Shown: positions 1 through 8,180 of the stretch, one piece after another
Layout: every line of letters begins with the position of its first letter
Numbering within the stretch: position 1 is the first letter of the stretch
Position numbers and translations under genes: made by a program
The notes under the pieces: model-generated
Told to the model about the DNA's origin: nothing
The model's input: the letters and a program-made list of their open reading frames with translations, nothing else
Databases searched by the model: none
Source: an uncultured Prochlorococcus sp.
GTDB taxonomy: Bacteria > Cyanobacteriota > Cyanobacteriia > PCC-6307 > Cyanobiaceae
Length of the DNA stretch: 36,289 bases
NCBI GenBank assembly: GCA_902606505.1
Contig: CACLGU010000014.1
Coordinates: 1-36,289 of the forward strand
Direction of reading: 5' to 3'

Positions 1-1559
1 GCAGGGCCATCTTCAATGTATGATCCGGGTAATTTTTTTGTTAAGGCCTCAAAAACTAAGTTAGCTTTTTCTCTATCTTGTTTATTCATTGTAAGACTAA
101 TATCCTTAGTTTTTAAAGAGGAAATTCTTTCAGACTGAACGATAGTATCGATAAGTAAATTATTTTCAGCTAATGCTAAACATATCGATGCTGCTACACC
201 TGGACGATCAGGCAGTTTTCGAAAACTTACTTGAACTTGGTTTTTATCTAATGCAATTCCTCTTACTTCAGGTTGATCTTGTTTTTTATTGATTGGATTA
301 ACAAATATTTGTGTATCAGATAACTTAAATTTCTCAGAAACAAATCTTATAGCTTTTGGTATATTATTGATTTCAATTACACAGCTGACTTTAATTTCAC
401 TAGTAGCTATTAACCTGACATTTATATTCGCTTGAGATAAAGTATCAAATAAATCAGCTGAAACACTAGGTCTGCCCATAATGCCTGCTCCTTGAATACT
501 TAATTTAGTCATGTTTGTTTTTAAGTTATATTCTCCTCCTAATTGACTAGTTATAAGTTCACATTGTTCTGCAGTTTTTTTAACTTCTAATTCACTAACA
601 GTAAATGTAATATCGTTTTTGTTTCCATCATTTGTCGCTTGTATTATTAAATCTACACTAATACTTGCTTCTGAAAGTTTTTCAAATATTTGTGCAGCAA
701 TCCCAGGCCTATCAGGAATATTTGAGAGACTGAATACTGCTTGGTTTTCTAATACCTCAAGACTATTGACTGTTTTTGTTAATTCTAAGCTTCCTCTTTT
801 TAGCGGGAGAGGTTGGATTTGACTTTCTAGGAGAGTCCCACTTGAGTCACTTTGGCTTGATTTGACACACAATTTAATTCCATAATTGCGAGCAATTTCT
901 ACTGCTCTTGGATGCAGAACTGACGCACCGACACTTGCAAGTTCAAGCATTTCCTCGCAGCTAATTTCATCTAAGAGTTTTGCATTAGGAACTATTCTTG
1001 GATCAGTAGTAAGAACCCCAGGAACGTCTGTATAAATTTCGCACGTCTCAGCTCCTAAAGCTGTTGATAAAGCTACTGCCGAAGTATCTGAACCACCTCT
1101 ACCCAATGTTGTAATTTCCATTGAACCCGTATGGCTTAATGTTGTTCCTTGAAATCCAGCCACTACAACTACAAAACCCTGATTTATATAGTTTTGGATT
1201 CTTTCTGTTTTAATATCCAGAATTCTCGCTTTCCCATGAATTGATTCAGTAATAATTCCAACCTGGCTACCGGTCATTGAAATTGCAGGTATTCCGTATT
1301 CGTTTAATGCCATTGAGAGAAGAGCTATGGTTACTTGCTCTCCAGTTGAGAGAAGCATATCCAATTCTCTTCGATTAGGATTTTTACTAATTGATTCCGC
1401 TAAACAATTTAAATCATCTGTAGTTTGCCCCATTGCAGAGACAACTACGACAATTTCATTTCCTGCTTCTTTACTTTGACAGATGCTACTTGCAATATTT
1501 TTAATTTTTTTAATATCACCTACAGAAGTACCGCCAAATTTTTTTACTAGTAAAGCCAT
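1..1559 (-). CDS. lysC: Aspartate kinase, long form with repeated ACT domains (3' end cut by window edge)
   Basis: Cytosolic enzyme that phosphorylates L-aspartate, the first step toward lysine, threonine and methionine. The frame opens with ATG at 1557-1559 and stays open for 519 codons to the window edge, so the C-terminus is missing. The N-terminus carries the amino-acid-kinase signature K7-F-G-G-T-S12, and a TTLGRGGSDTSA stretch follows in the catalytic half. After about residue 285 there are three regulatory ACT-like segments, two of which share a P-D-R-P-G turn. This fits the cyanobacterial form in which an ACT pair is duplicated (four in all); the fourth would lie outside the window. 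Allosteric feedback by lysine and/or threonine is known for the family. It lies 39 bases downstream of holA on the same strand, so co-transcription is plausible. Identification is firm; effector specificity cannot be read from the sequence. Confidence 0.96.
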   Translation of the reverse strand, partial: MALLVKKFGGTSVGDIKKIKNIASSICQSKEAGNEIVVVVSAMGQTTDDLNCLAESISKNPNRRELDMLLSTGEQVTIALLSMALNEYGIPAISMTGSQVGIITESIHGKARILDIKTERIQNYINQGFVVVVAGFQGTTLSHTGSMEITTLGRGGSDTSAVALSTALGAETCEIYTDVPGVLTTDPRIVPNAKLLDEISCEEMLELASVGASVLHPRAVEIARNYGIKLCVKSSQSDSSGTLLESQIQPLPLKRGSLELTKTVNSLEVLENQAVFSLSNIPDRPGIAAQIFEKLSEASISVDLIIQATNDGNKNDITFTVSELEVKKTAEQCELITSQLGGEYNLKTNMTKLSIQGAGIMGRPSVSADLFDTLSQANINVRLIATSEIKVSCVIEINNIPKAIRFVSEKFKLSDTQIFVNPINKKQDQPEVRGIALDKNQVQVSFRKLPDRPGVAASICLALAENNLLIDTIVQSERISSLKTKDISLTMNKQDREKANLVFEALTKKLPGSYIEDGP

Positions 1560-1598
1560 ATTTAAATCATAATGTAAATTCTTAAACTTATAATTTGG

Positions 1599-2600
1599 TT
1601 AACTTAAATTAATTAATTTCTCTGTAAAAACATTTATGGGATTATTACCTTGTTTTAGTAATGATTCAATATCTAGTAAGTTACTCATTAAATTAATTAA
1701 ATATTCTTGAGATACATTTTTGACTTTTCTTCGAATAAAAAAAATTCGTTTTGGATTAGAAATGCCTGCAAGATTACAAATTCTTTCTGCATTATCGTTA
1801 CCTGAATTAACTGCTAATTTTATAATGGTATGAATTCTTATTTGACTAATTAAACCTGCATTTAGTCTTAAAGCAGGTTCTCCTTTCTGTAAAGAATAAT
1901 TTATTTCTATGAGGCTTTCATTAATATTTTTTTGTAAGAGAAGATCAATGATTTTGAAAATATTGGATTGATGATCACTAAATATTTTTTTTACATCAAT
2001 ACTTTTAAGAAAAAGTTGTGAATTCGAATCACTTGATACTGCAGAAAGGTATGTTTTTGCTTTGGCTAATTCATTTATTAGTTTAAAGCTATCATTACCA
2101 ACTGAATCAATTATTAATTCAGCTGCATTTTTATCAATTTTGATATTCATTTCATTTGCTGCATCTTCTAAAAATCTTTTTTGTCCTTCATAGTCCCAGA
2201 TTTCTGGTAAAGAAAATGACTTTTCTTTAGCTAAATTATTTTTGATAAGTTTTTGTAAAAATTTAGTACTCTTTAGTCTTGAGTCTGGTTTTTTTGTATT
2301 TTGTAAAATGAAATATGTATTTTGAGGTATATTGTCATGAATTTTTTCAAATTTAGTTCTTAGATCCTCATTTTTGGCAGTAAAAATTGGATTATTTTTC
2401 AATGTAACTATTCTGTATCCCTCTCCAAAAGGAGGTGTAAGAACTTCATCAAAAGCTTTATTGACTTGCTCATCATCATCTCCATTTAAATTTGTTACGT
2501 TTATTTCTTTCCATTCTTTGGATACTTCCTTATCAATTAATTTTTGAATAAATGTATTTTGAGCATTTAAATCATTACCCCATAATATTTGTATTGGCAT
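1599..2600 (-). CDS. holA: DNA polymerase III delta subunit
   Basis: Clamp-loader delta subunit, which opens the beta sliding clamp at primed sites during chromosome replication. The 333-residue length fits HolA. The N-terminus (I-L-W-G-N-D-L-N, residues 5-12) resembles the AAA+-like fold entry, but there is no Walker A lysine motif, as expected because delta does not bind ATP productively. The middle carries the family's helical pattern (a segment beginning N-D-S-F-K-L near residue 168), and the C-terminal third resembles the collar domain. The ATG at 2598-2600 is the only sensible start. It is divergent from cobH, 58 bases away, and precedes lysC on the same strand. HolA diverges fast, so the call rests on overall pattern and length rather than catalytic residues. 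Confidence 0.85.
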   Translation of the reverse strand: MPIQILWGNDLNAQNTFIQKLIDKEVSKEWKEINVTNLNGDDDEQVNKAFDEVLTPPFGEGYRIVTLKNNPIFTAKNEDLRTKFEKIHDNIPQNTYFILQNTKKPDSRLKSTKFLQKLIKNNLAKEKSFSLPEIWDYEGQKRFLEDAANEMNIKIDKNAAELIIDSVGNDSFKLINELAKAKTYLSAVSSDSNSQLFLKSIDVKKIFSDHQSNIFKIIDLLLQKNINESLIEINYSLQKGEPALRLNAGLISQIRIHTIIKLAVNSGNDNAERICNLAGISNPKRIFFIRRKVKNVSQEYLINLMSNLLDIESLLKQGNNPINVFTEKLINLS

Positions 2601-2658
2601 AATAGCTCAATAAAAACCATATATTAACTATGATTACTTCTAACACAAATTAAATTTA

Positions 2659-3282
2659 ATGGTAATAGATCATCCAATTTTTTTGGAAAGCATCAGATTC
2701 ATAAGATCTCATTTATTAGCAAATGATCTAAATTATTTGGAAAAAAAAGTGTTAGAGAGATTAGTCCATACTTCAGGAGATTTTTCAGTTCAAAATCTTG
2801 TAAATTTTAGTGAAGGTGCTTGCGAAAAAGGGCTTCAGGCACTTAAAAATGGTGCTCCGATTTTAACTGATACTGATATGGCAGCAGCAGCAATAAAAAC
2901 CATGGCAGAAAATACCACTAAGAATAAAGTGTTCACCGCTAGAATGTGGTTTGGAAAAAATAATCATACAAACTTAACTAAAACTGCATATGGCTTAAGT
3001 AAAGGTTGGAAGGAGTTATCCGTTACGAATTCTGGAAGCAAATCACCTATTGTAGTTATTGGCAGTTCGCCTACAGCGTTAACTTATTTAATTGATATTT
3101 TAGACAATGCAAAGGATTTACCTAGTTTAATTATCGGAATGCCTGTTGGATTTATTGGAGTAGAGAAAAGCAAAAACAAACTAATTTCTACCGATCTTCC
3201 TAGAATTGTTTTGAATTCAACTAGAGGAGGTGCTGCCATGGCAGCTGCTGCGGTTAACGCCTTATTGAGGGAAACTATTTAA
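2659..3282 (+). CDS. cobH: Precorrin-8X methylmutase
   Basis: Moves the C-11 methyl group to C-12 of precorrin-8X to give hydrogenobyrinate, or does the cobalt-bound equivalent (CbiC), in corrin ring synthesis for cobalamin-type cofactors. The 207-residue length is normal. Visible family signatures are H5-P-I near the N-terminus, the E-R-L-V-H37-T-S-G-D block whose histidine matches the catalytic one, the G-A-P-I-L-T-D-T-D block, a G-S-S-P-T-A-L segment and the late M-P-V-G-F-I-G-V-E block. It converges on mutS, leaving 26 bases between the stops. Marine picocyanobacteria make their own cobamide (pseudocobalamin), so a lone corrin-pathway gene scattered from its partners is expected. Anaerobic-style CbiC naming would be equally valid. 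Confidence 0.93.
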   Translation: MVIDHPIFLESIRFIRSHLLANDLNYLEKKVLERLVHTSGDFSVQNLVNFSEGACEKGLQALKNGAPILTDTDMAAAAIKTMAENTTKNKVFTARMWFGKNNHTNLTKTAYGLSKGWKELSVTNSGSKSPIVVIGSSPTALTYLIDILDNAKDLPSLIIGMPVGFIGVEKSKNKLISTDLPRIVLNSTRGGAAMAAAAVNALLRETI

Positions 3283-3308
3283 AAAGTATTTATAAAAATG
3301 TCAAAAAT

Positions 3309-6050
3309 CTACTTAATATCATAATTTAATTTGTTATTTTCTTCTAAAGAATTTAAAACTGATTTTGCTTTATCTATAACTTCTTTTGGAACTCCTGCTA
3401 ATTTAGCTGCTTCTATGCCATAGCTTTTGTTTGAGCCCCCTTTAACAATCTTGTGGCTAAAAATTAGTTGATCATTATTTTGTTCTACTAAAACTTGAAA
3501 ATTTTGTATATTCTTATTTGAATTTTTTAAATAATTAAGCTCATGATAGTGCGTAGCAAAAATAGTATTACATTGAATTTTTTTTGCAAGATATTCACTT
3601 ACTGACCAAGCTATTGAAAGTCCATCAAAAGTAGATGTCCCTCTGCCTATCTCATCAAGTAAAACTAGTGAGCTAGAAGTTGCCTGATTTAGAATTGATG
3701 CAGTTTCAGACATTTCTACCATAAATGTTGATTGTCCAGATGATTGATCATCAACTGCCCCAATTCTTGTGAAAATCCTATCTGCAATCTTGATTTCAGC
3801 ATTATTAGCAGGAACAAAGCTACCAATTTGTGTGAGAATTTGTATTAAACCAAGTTGTCTTATAAAGCAACTTTTTCCGCTTGCATTGGGACCGGTTAAT
3901 ATAATTAATTTTTGATTATCCTCAAAAGAGATATCGTTTGCTACAAACTTTTTATCACTTAACAATTGCTCTACAATTGGATTTCTTCCTGCGATAATTT
4001 TTGTACTATTTTTTTTCATTGAATCATTTATTGGAATTAATGAAGGTTTTATAAAATTGTTTTCTACTGAAGTAATTGATAAACCAAGCAGTGCATCAAG
4101 AGATGCTATGGATTTTGCGATTGATCTTATTTGTTTTGTTTTTTCAGCAACTATATTTCTTAATTCGCAGAAAATTTCATATTCTTTTATTGAAGCTCTA
4201 CTTTTTATTTGGAAAATCTTATTTTCTTTATTTTTAATTTCTGAAGTGATATACCTTTCTTCATTAGTAAGTGTTTGCCTTTTGATCCAATGTTGTGGAG
4301 CTAAATTAACTTTTGACTTATTTATAGAAATGTAATAACCAAAATTTTTATGAAATTGAATTTTTAGGTTTGAAATTTTGCTAATTTTTCTTTCCTTTAA
4401 TTCCTCTTTATTTAGCCACTCAGAGTAATCATCTATTAAATTGCGTAAACCATCTAATATATTGTCAACACCATCGTGGATCATGCCTCCTTCACTAATA
4501 TTGAGAGGAGGATTTTCTACTAGTTTAAAACTTATAGTATCAGCTAATTCTAAGAGTCCTTCATCAATATTTTTTAATTGATCAGTCCAATCTGGGAGAT
4601 CATATTTAAATAATTCAACTATGGATTTTAGTCTAGGCAATTTTTTTAAACCTTCAGCTATTGCAATTAAGTCTCTGGGACTTGCATGACCTGCACAAGC
4701 TCTACCTGCAAGTCTTTCTAAATCCCCCATCGCTCTAAGTAAATTTTGGGTATCTGTACGTAATTTTTTAGATTCAAAAAAGTTTGTAATTATATTTTGT
4801 CTTTTATAAATTTCATTAACGTTTAATAGTGGTGAATCTATCCACCTTCTTAAACACCTTGCACCCATGCAAGTATAAGTTCTATCAATACTCCATAGTA
4901 GCGAACCTACATAATTGTTTTCTCGTTGTGTATTTTTGATTTCTAAGTTTTTTTGAGTTTGATAATCAATAATTAATTTGTTGTGCCCATAATGGATTTG
5001 TGGAAAGTCTAATGAGATTTTTACAGAAGAATCTTTATCTAAATTTGAAGGATTAATTTTTTCTAAATAATTTAATAAACCTCCAAGTGATCTAGTTGCA
5101 TTGTTTAAATTTTTAAGTCCTATTCCCTCTAGGTTTGCAATTTGGAAATAATTTTTTATTAGATAATTTGCTTCATTAATTCCAAAATTAGTCTCTTGAG
5201 AAACAGTATATGTAATTTGACTATTTCCTTTAATTAATAAATTTCTTACTGCTTTGCTTCCTACAATGATTTCTGAAGAATCTAATTTAATAATTTCATC
5301 AAATAGTTTTGACAGAGATTGGCCTTCTAAAGTTATTAATTCTCCTGTGCTTACATCAGCTTTTGATATACCCCATTCATAAGATTCATTTGAGTTTTCT
5401 TCTGATAAGTAAATAGCAGTAATCCAATTATTTTTCTTTGCTATCAACATCCCCTCTTCAATTACAGTTCCAGGAGTAATTATTCTTGTTATCCCTCTTT
5501 TAATTGGAGTCCCATAATTTCCAGAACTTTTTTCTAATTGATCGCATATAACCACAGAATAATTTTTTTTAATCAAATCAGCACAGTATCTCTCCATTGC
5601 ATGGTGGGGGACCCCTGCCATAGGGATCTTACCAATTTCTTTGCCAGCATCTTTACTGGTAAGCGTTATTTCTAAAAGGTTAGATATTAATACAGCGTCC
5701 TCAAAAAAACATTCAAAAAAATCTCCTAATCTATAAAGTAATAACCTATCTTTATTTTCTTCTTTTAGAGTTACATAATGCTTCATTACAGGAGTTAATT
5801 TCAGTTTTGAAACTGTTTTATAGCTATAAGATTTTTCATTGATGCAAACATTTTTGTTATTTGAAATTAAATCAGTCTTGAATTTATTTATTAAATTAGT
5901 TGAATTTTTTCTTTGTCTGGGTCTTTTTTGCGATTCTTTTTTTAAATCTTCCAAAGATAAATCTTCTGGAATTTTTGTTATTTCTTTTTGCTCATTATTA
6001 TCATTACCAATCGCAAATAAATTCTTTTGAATTATCGTATCTTCTTGCAT
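3309..6050 (-). CDS. mutS: DNA mismatch repair protein MutS (MutS1) with N-terminal extension
   Basis: Recognises base mismatches and small loops and starts mismatch repair. The mismatch-reading motif is present as G-D-F111-F-E113, equivalent to the usual F-x-E, preceded by T-P-V-M-K-H-Y at 86-92. The ATPase P-loop T-G-P-N-A-S-G-K-S lies near residues 719-727, followed by the [14 protein letters not shown] Walker B/signature stretch and the F-A-T-H-Y-H-E-L switch. At 913 residues it is longer than typical MutS, mainly because of about 85 hydrophilic, Lys/Asn-rich residues before domain I, including a basic patch near 42-48. The gene is divergent from psbZ (140-base gap) and convergent with cobH. 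Identification is certain. The extension starts at a good ATG, but its function is unknown. Confidence 0.98.
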   Translation of the reverse strand: MQEDTIIQKNLFAIGNDNNEQKEITKIPEDLSLEDLKKESQKRPRQRKNSTNLINKFKTDLISNNKNVCINEKSYSYKTVSKLKLTPVMKHYVTLKEENKDRLLLYRLGDFFECFFEDAVLISNLLEITLTSKDAGKEIGKIPMAGVPHHAMERYCADLIKKNYSVVICDQLEKSSGNYGTPIKRGITRIITPGTVIEEGMLIAKKNNWITAIYLSEENSNESYEWGISKADVSTGELITLEGQSLSKLFDEIIKLDSSEIIVGSKAVRNLLIKGNSQITYTVSQETNFGINEANYLIKNYFQIANLEGIGLKNLNNATRSLGGLLNYLEKINPSNLDKDSSVKISLDFPQIHYGHNKLIIDYQTQKNLEIKNTQRENNYVGSLLWSIDRTYTCMGARCLRRWIDSPLLNVNEIYKRQNIITNFFESKKLRTDTQNLLRAMGDLERLAGRACAGHASPRDLIAIAEGLKKLPRLKSIVELFKYDLPDWTDQLKNIDEGLLELADTISFKLVENPPLNISEGGMIHDGVDNILDGLRNLIDDYSEWLNKEELKERKISKISNLKIQFHKNFGYYISINKSKVNLAPQHWIKRQTLTNEERYITSEIKNKENKIFQIKSRASIKEYEIFCELRNIVAEKTKQIRSIAKSIASLDALLGLSITSVENNFIKPSLIPINDSMKKNSTKIIAGRNPIVEQLLSDKKFVANDISFEDNQKLIILTGPNASGKSCFIRQLGLIQILTQIGSFVPANNAEIKIADRIFTRIGAVDDQSSGQSTFMVEMSETASILNQATSSSLVLLDEIGRGTSTFDGLSIAWSVSEYLAKKIQCNTIFATHYHELNYLKNSNKNIQNFQVLVEQNNDQLIFSHKIVKGGSNKSYGIEAAKLAGVPKEVIDKAKSVLNSLEENNKLNYDIK

Positions 6051-6162
6051 ACTTTTTTAATTCCTAAATAGATATTAGGTAGAAATTTTTTTTTTGCATT
6101 TAAAGTGGCTAAAGTATGTAAATTTTCTCTAAAAATTATCATTTTCATGAGATTATAGTATT

Positions 6163-6168
6163 TATAAT
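6163..6168 (+). promoter_or_regulatory. Candidate -10 element of psbZ
   Basis: A perfect TATAAT lies 22 bases before the psbZ ATG, in the 140-base gap between divergent mutS and psbZ. No good -35 hexamer is seen at 16-18 bases upstream. If real, transcription would start near 6175 with a leader of roughly 15 bases. Confidence 0.35.
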
Positions 6169-6190
6169 GTTTGAAACCTAAGACTGAATT

Positions 6191-6388
6191 ATGCAGGCTG
6201 TTAACTTTTTCTTCGTAAATGCTCTATTATTTGCTTCTTTAATTGCGGTAGTTGGAGTACCCGTTTTATATGTGACTCAACCCTCTACAGAGGAAGGACA
6301 GCGAGAAAGTAGGAGAAAAATTTATTCTATTGCTGCTGTTTGGGTTGTTTTGGTTTTTGTTACAGGGATAGTTTCTTCATTAGTTTGA
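6191..6388 (+). CDS. psbZ: Photosystem II core protein PsbZ (Ycf9)
   Basis: Small thylakoid membrane subunit of photosystem II that sits at the edge of the core near CP43 and helps shape the supercomplex and light-energy handling. The 65-residue product has the two-helix hairpin of the family: a first hydrophobic segment at about 4-28, a polar loop (Q-P-S-T-E-E-G-Q-R-E-S-R-R-K) and a second hydrophobic segment at about 44-64. Length is near the usual 62. A perfect -10 hexamer lies upstream. It is followed after 49 bases by ribH on the same strand. It is the only photosystem subunit gene in the window and, with the genes around it, marks the organism as an oxygenic phototroph. Confidence 0.95.
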   Translation: MQAVNFFFVNALLFASLIAVVGVPVLYVTQPSTEEGQRESRRKIYSIAAVWVVLVFVTGIVSSLV

Positions 6389-6437
6389 ACTTAATACCTT
6401 TTCGTGAGAGTCTATTAATATACCTAAGTAAAATTTA

Positions 6438-6914
6438 ATGGCTATTTTTGAGGGTTCTTTTACTAATGCCTCTACTTTAAAAGTTGGGATTGTAATAGCA
6501 AGATTTAATGATTTAATTACAAATAAAATTCTATCTGGTTGTCTTGATTGTTTAAAAAGACATGGTTTAGATACTTCTGAATTAAGCAATCAAGTAGATA
6601 TAGTTTGGGTTCCTGGTTCATTCGAATTGCCAATCGCAGCTAAAACCCTCATGAAAAAAAAGAGTTATGACGTTGTAATTGCTCTTGGGGCTGTGATCCG
6701 TGGTGAAACTTCCCACTATGATGTAGTTATATCTGAGGCGAGCAAAGGTATTTCACAAGTTTCAAATGAAAATAATGTTCCAATTATTTTTGGAGTTTTA
6801 ACTACTGATACTATGCAGCAGGCTTTAGAAAGAGCAGGGATTAAAAATAATCTTGGTTGGAATTATGCTTTACAAGCAATTGAGATGGGATCTTTAATTA
6901 AAAATTTAAATTAA
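6438..6914 (+). CDS. ribH: 6,7-dimethyl-8-ribityllumazine synthase
   Basis: Penultimate step of riboflavin synthesis: condenses 5-amino-6-ribitylamino-uracil with 3,4-dihydroxy-2-butanone 4-phosphate to lumazine. Family signatures are all visible: A-R-F23-N for stacking on the pyrimidine, V-P-G-S-F-E-L-P at 58-65, [10 protein letters not shown]93-Y-D containing the catalytic histidine and phosphate-binding arginine, and F-G-V-L-T in the phosphate site. The 158-residue length is typical of the shell-forming enzyme. The start is the ATG at 6438. A longer reading frame on the opposite strand in this area is only a shadow. No FMN riboswitch is evident in the short upstream gap. Spacing to psbZ permits read-through. 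Confidence 0.97.
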   Translation: MAIFEGSFTNASTLKVGIVIARFNDLITNKILSGCLDCLKRHGLDTSELSNQVDIVWVPGSFELPIAAKTLMKKKSYDVVIALGAVIRGETSHYDVVISEASKGISQVSNENNVPIIFGVLTTDTMQQALERAGIKNNLGWNYALQAIEMGSLIKNLN

Positions 6915-6975
6915 TTGAAAAAATTTAATTATTTTTATCATTGATCCCTTCTTTGAGATAAAATAAAAAAGTTAT

Positions 6976-7047
6976 GCGGATGTAGCTCAGTGGTAGAGCA
7001 TCTCCTTGCCAAGGAGAATGTCGAGAGTTCGAATCTCTTCATCCGCT
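6976..7047 (+). tRNA. tRNA-Gly (anticodon GCC)
   Basis: A full cloverleaf can be folded: acceptor GCGGATG pairs with CATCCGC at 7040-7046 followed by discriminator T7047. The D-arm is TAGCTC...GAGC, the anticodon stem TCTCC/GGAGA encloses loop TTGCCAA with anticodon GCC at 7008-7010, and the T-arm contains GTTCGAATC. It is 72 bases long and the 3' CCA is not encoded. It reads glycine codons GGC and GGT. It lies between ribH and the NTF2-like gene on the same strand; the upstream T/A-rich stretch has TTGATC and TAAAAT, but their spacing (12 bases) is too short for a standard promoter. Confidence 0.97.
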
Positions 7048-7092
7048 TTTAATGTTTGTATCCCTTAAAGTATTTGTAATAAACATCTCGTA

Positions 7093-7524
7093 ATGACAAG
7101 AGTAATTTCTATTGAGGATTTAAAGGGATTATTTACTAAATCTTATGGTACGGATGCGCCAACAAAACAAAAATGGGCTGAATTCTATAATGAGAATGTT
7201 ATTTTTATAGACCCAACTCAGGAAACAGAGGGCTTAGATTCTTATGTTAAAGCTCAAGAAAAGCTAGTTAAAAGATGTGATGATGTTTTTTTAGAAACTC
7301 ATGCAATTTCCATAACTGGGGATTGTGGATTTGTTGAATGGACAATGGGTTTAAAAATTATGGGTAAAGAATTTATTTATCCTGGAACTACTCGTTTATT
7401 ATTTGGTGAAAATGGATTAATCAAAGAGCACAGAGATTACTTTGATTTTTGCGGACCAACTTTTGGACCAGTTCCTATTTTAGGACCTTTTATAAGATGG
7501 CTTTATAGTAAATTTGTATCTTAA
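7093..7524 (+). CDS. NTF2-like / SnoaL-fold small protein, function unknown
   Basis: A soluble 143-residue protein without signal peptide. Its layout resembles the NTF2/SnoaL-like cone fold: an N-terminal helix around residues 20-35 (T-K-Q-K-W-A-E-F-Y), then F-I-D-P, then a long beta-sheet half with F-V-E-W-T-M, a Y-P-G-T-T-R-L-L-F strand pair and an I-K-E-H-R-D-Y-F-D-F strand, with hydrophobic residues closing the C-terminus. Members of this fold can be isomerases, dehydratases or simple ligand binders, so no reaction is assigned. It begins 45 bases after the tRNA and converges on the GNAT gene. The fold call is by pattern only; a profile search would settle it. Confidence 0.7.
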   Translation: MTRVISIEDLKGLFTKSYGTDAPTKQKWAEFYNENVIFIDPTQETEGLDSYVKAQEKLVKRCDDVFLETHAISITGDCGFVEWTMGLKIMGKEFIYPGTTRLLFGENGLIKEHRDYFDFCGPTFGPVPILGPFIRWLYSKFVS

Positions 7525-7525
7525 T

Positions 7526-7545
7526 TTTGTTTCTCTAGAAACAAA
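7526..7545. terminator. Hairpin between convergent genes, possible two-way terminator
   Basis: TTTGTTTC at 7526-7533 and GAAACAAA at 7538-7545 form a perfect 8-bp stem with loop TCTA. It starts two bases after the stop of the NTF2-like gene and ends just before the GNAT stop on the other strand, the usual place for a shared terminator. It is weak because it is A/T-rich, and there is no long T-tract on the plus side. Confidence 0.4.
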
Positions 7546-7550
7546 GTGCT

Positions 7551-8006
7551 TTAGATTTCACGAATCAATAAATTTTGAGAAGTAACTTCTTTAAAATTAA
7601 ATTGAGAATAAAATAATTTTTTATTTGTCGTCATTAAATATAATTTTTTTGTATTTTTAATTTTTTTAGAAGATAAAAGATTGTTGACAATTAATGTGCC
7701 AAAACCTTTGCCTTGATGATTTTGATCTATAACAATATCCCAAAGTACTCCGCGGTAAATCCCATCGGTTAAAGCTCTACCAAAACCAACTATTTCCTTG
7801 CCAACCCAAAGACTTATTACGACATCACTGTTAGCGAGACATTTTTTTAGATCATTAATTGTTCTATTTTTTGCCCAGAAAGCATTGGTATCTAGTAATT
7901 TTTGTAGCTTAATTAATCCATTTGTTGGTTTAAGATTAGGACCTAATCCAAAAACCCTTAATCCTAAAGCTCCTTTGCCATGTTTGATTAGAGATATTTC
8001 TTTCAT
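7551..8006 (-). CDS. GNAT-family N-acetyltransferase
   Basis: A 151-residue protein with the GCN5-type acetyltransferase layout: a helix-rich start, strand S-L-W-V-G-K-E-I-V-G-F-G-R-A (about 65-78), then L-W-D-I-V-I-D, followed by the acetyl-CoA pyrophosphate loop Q98-G-K-G-F-G103 and the helix after it. The C-terminal half includes an L-Y-L-M-T-T strand and a Y-S-Q-F-N-F stretch typical of motif B. The acceptor (amine, peptide or antibiotic-like molecule) cannot be inferred. The ATG at 8004-8006 is well placed. It is divergent from secA with a 174-base gap and converges on the NTF2-like gene. Confidence 0.85.
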   Translation of the reverse strand: MKEISLIKHGKGALGLRVFGLGPNLKPTNGLIKLQKLLDTNAFWAKNRTINDLKKCLANSDVVISLWVGKEIVGFGRALTDGIYRGVLWDIVIDQNHQGKGFGTLIVNNLLSSKKIKNTKKLYLMTTNKKLFYSQFNFKEVTSQNLLIREI

Positions 8007-8137
8007 TTATTAAAAAGATTTTTGAAAAGTGATGTCAGCTAGGTTATTTTTGTGACTTCAATCTAAATACCTTAATCGATCGTTTCTATAAAATAAAGAG
8101 ATAATAGCTTTCTTCATTCTGTTGTAACGCACTAATT

Positions 8138-8143
8138 TATAAT
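8138..8143 (+). promoter_or_regulatory. Candidate -10 element of secA
   Basis: A perfect TATAAT lies 37 bases before the secA ATG in the gap between divergent GNAT and secA genes. No matching -35 is evident. A Shine-Dalgarno-like AAGGA at 8167-8171 lies 9 bases before the start, one of the few clear ones in this window. Confidence 0.35.
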
Positions 8144-8180
8144 GTTTGTAATAAGATAAATTTTTTAAGGACTTTGACTT

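Noticed and set aside
4057..4335. 92-codon plus-strand frame inside mutS
   Set aside because: Antisense shadow; hydrophobic content comes from reverse-reading A+T-rich codons.
6936..6975. Promoter for tRNA-Gly from TTGATC and TAAAAT
   Set aside because: Spacer of 12 bases is too short for a standard promoter.
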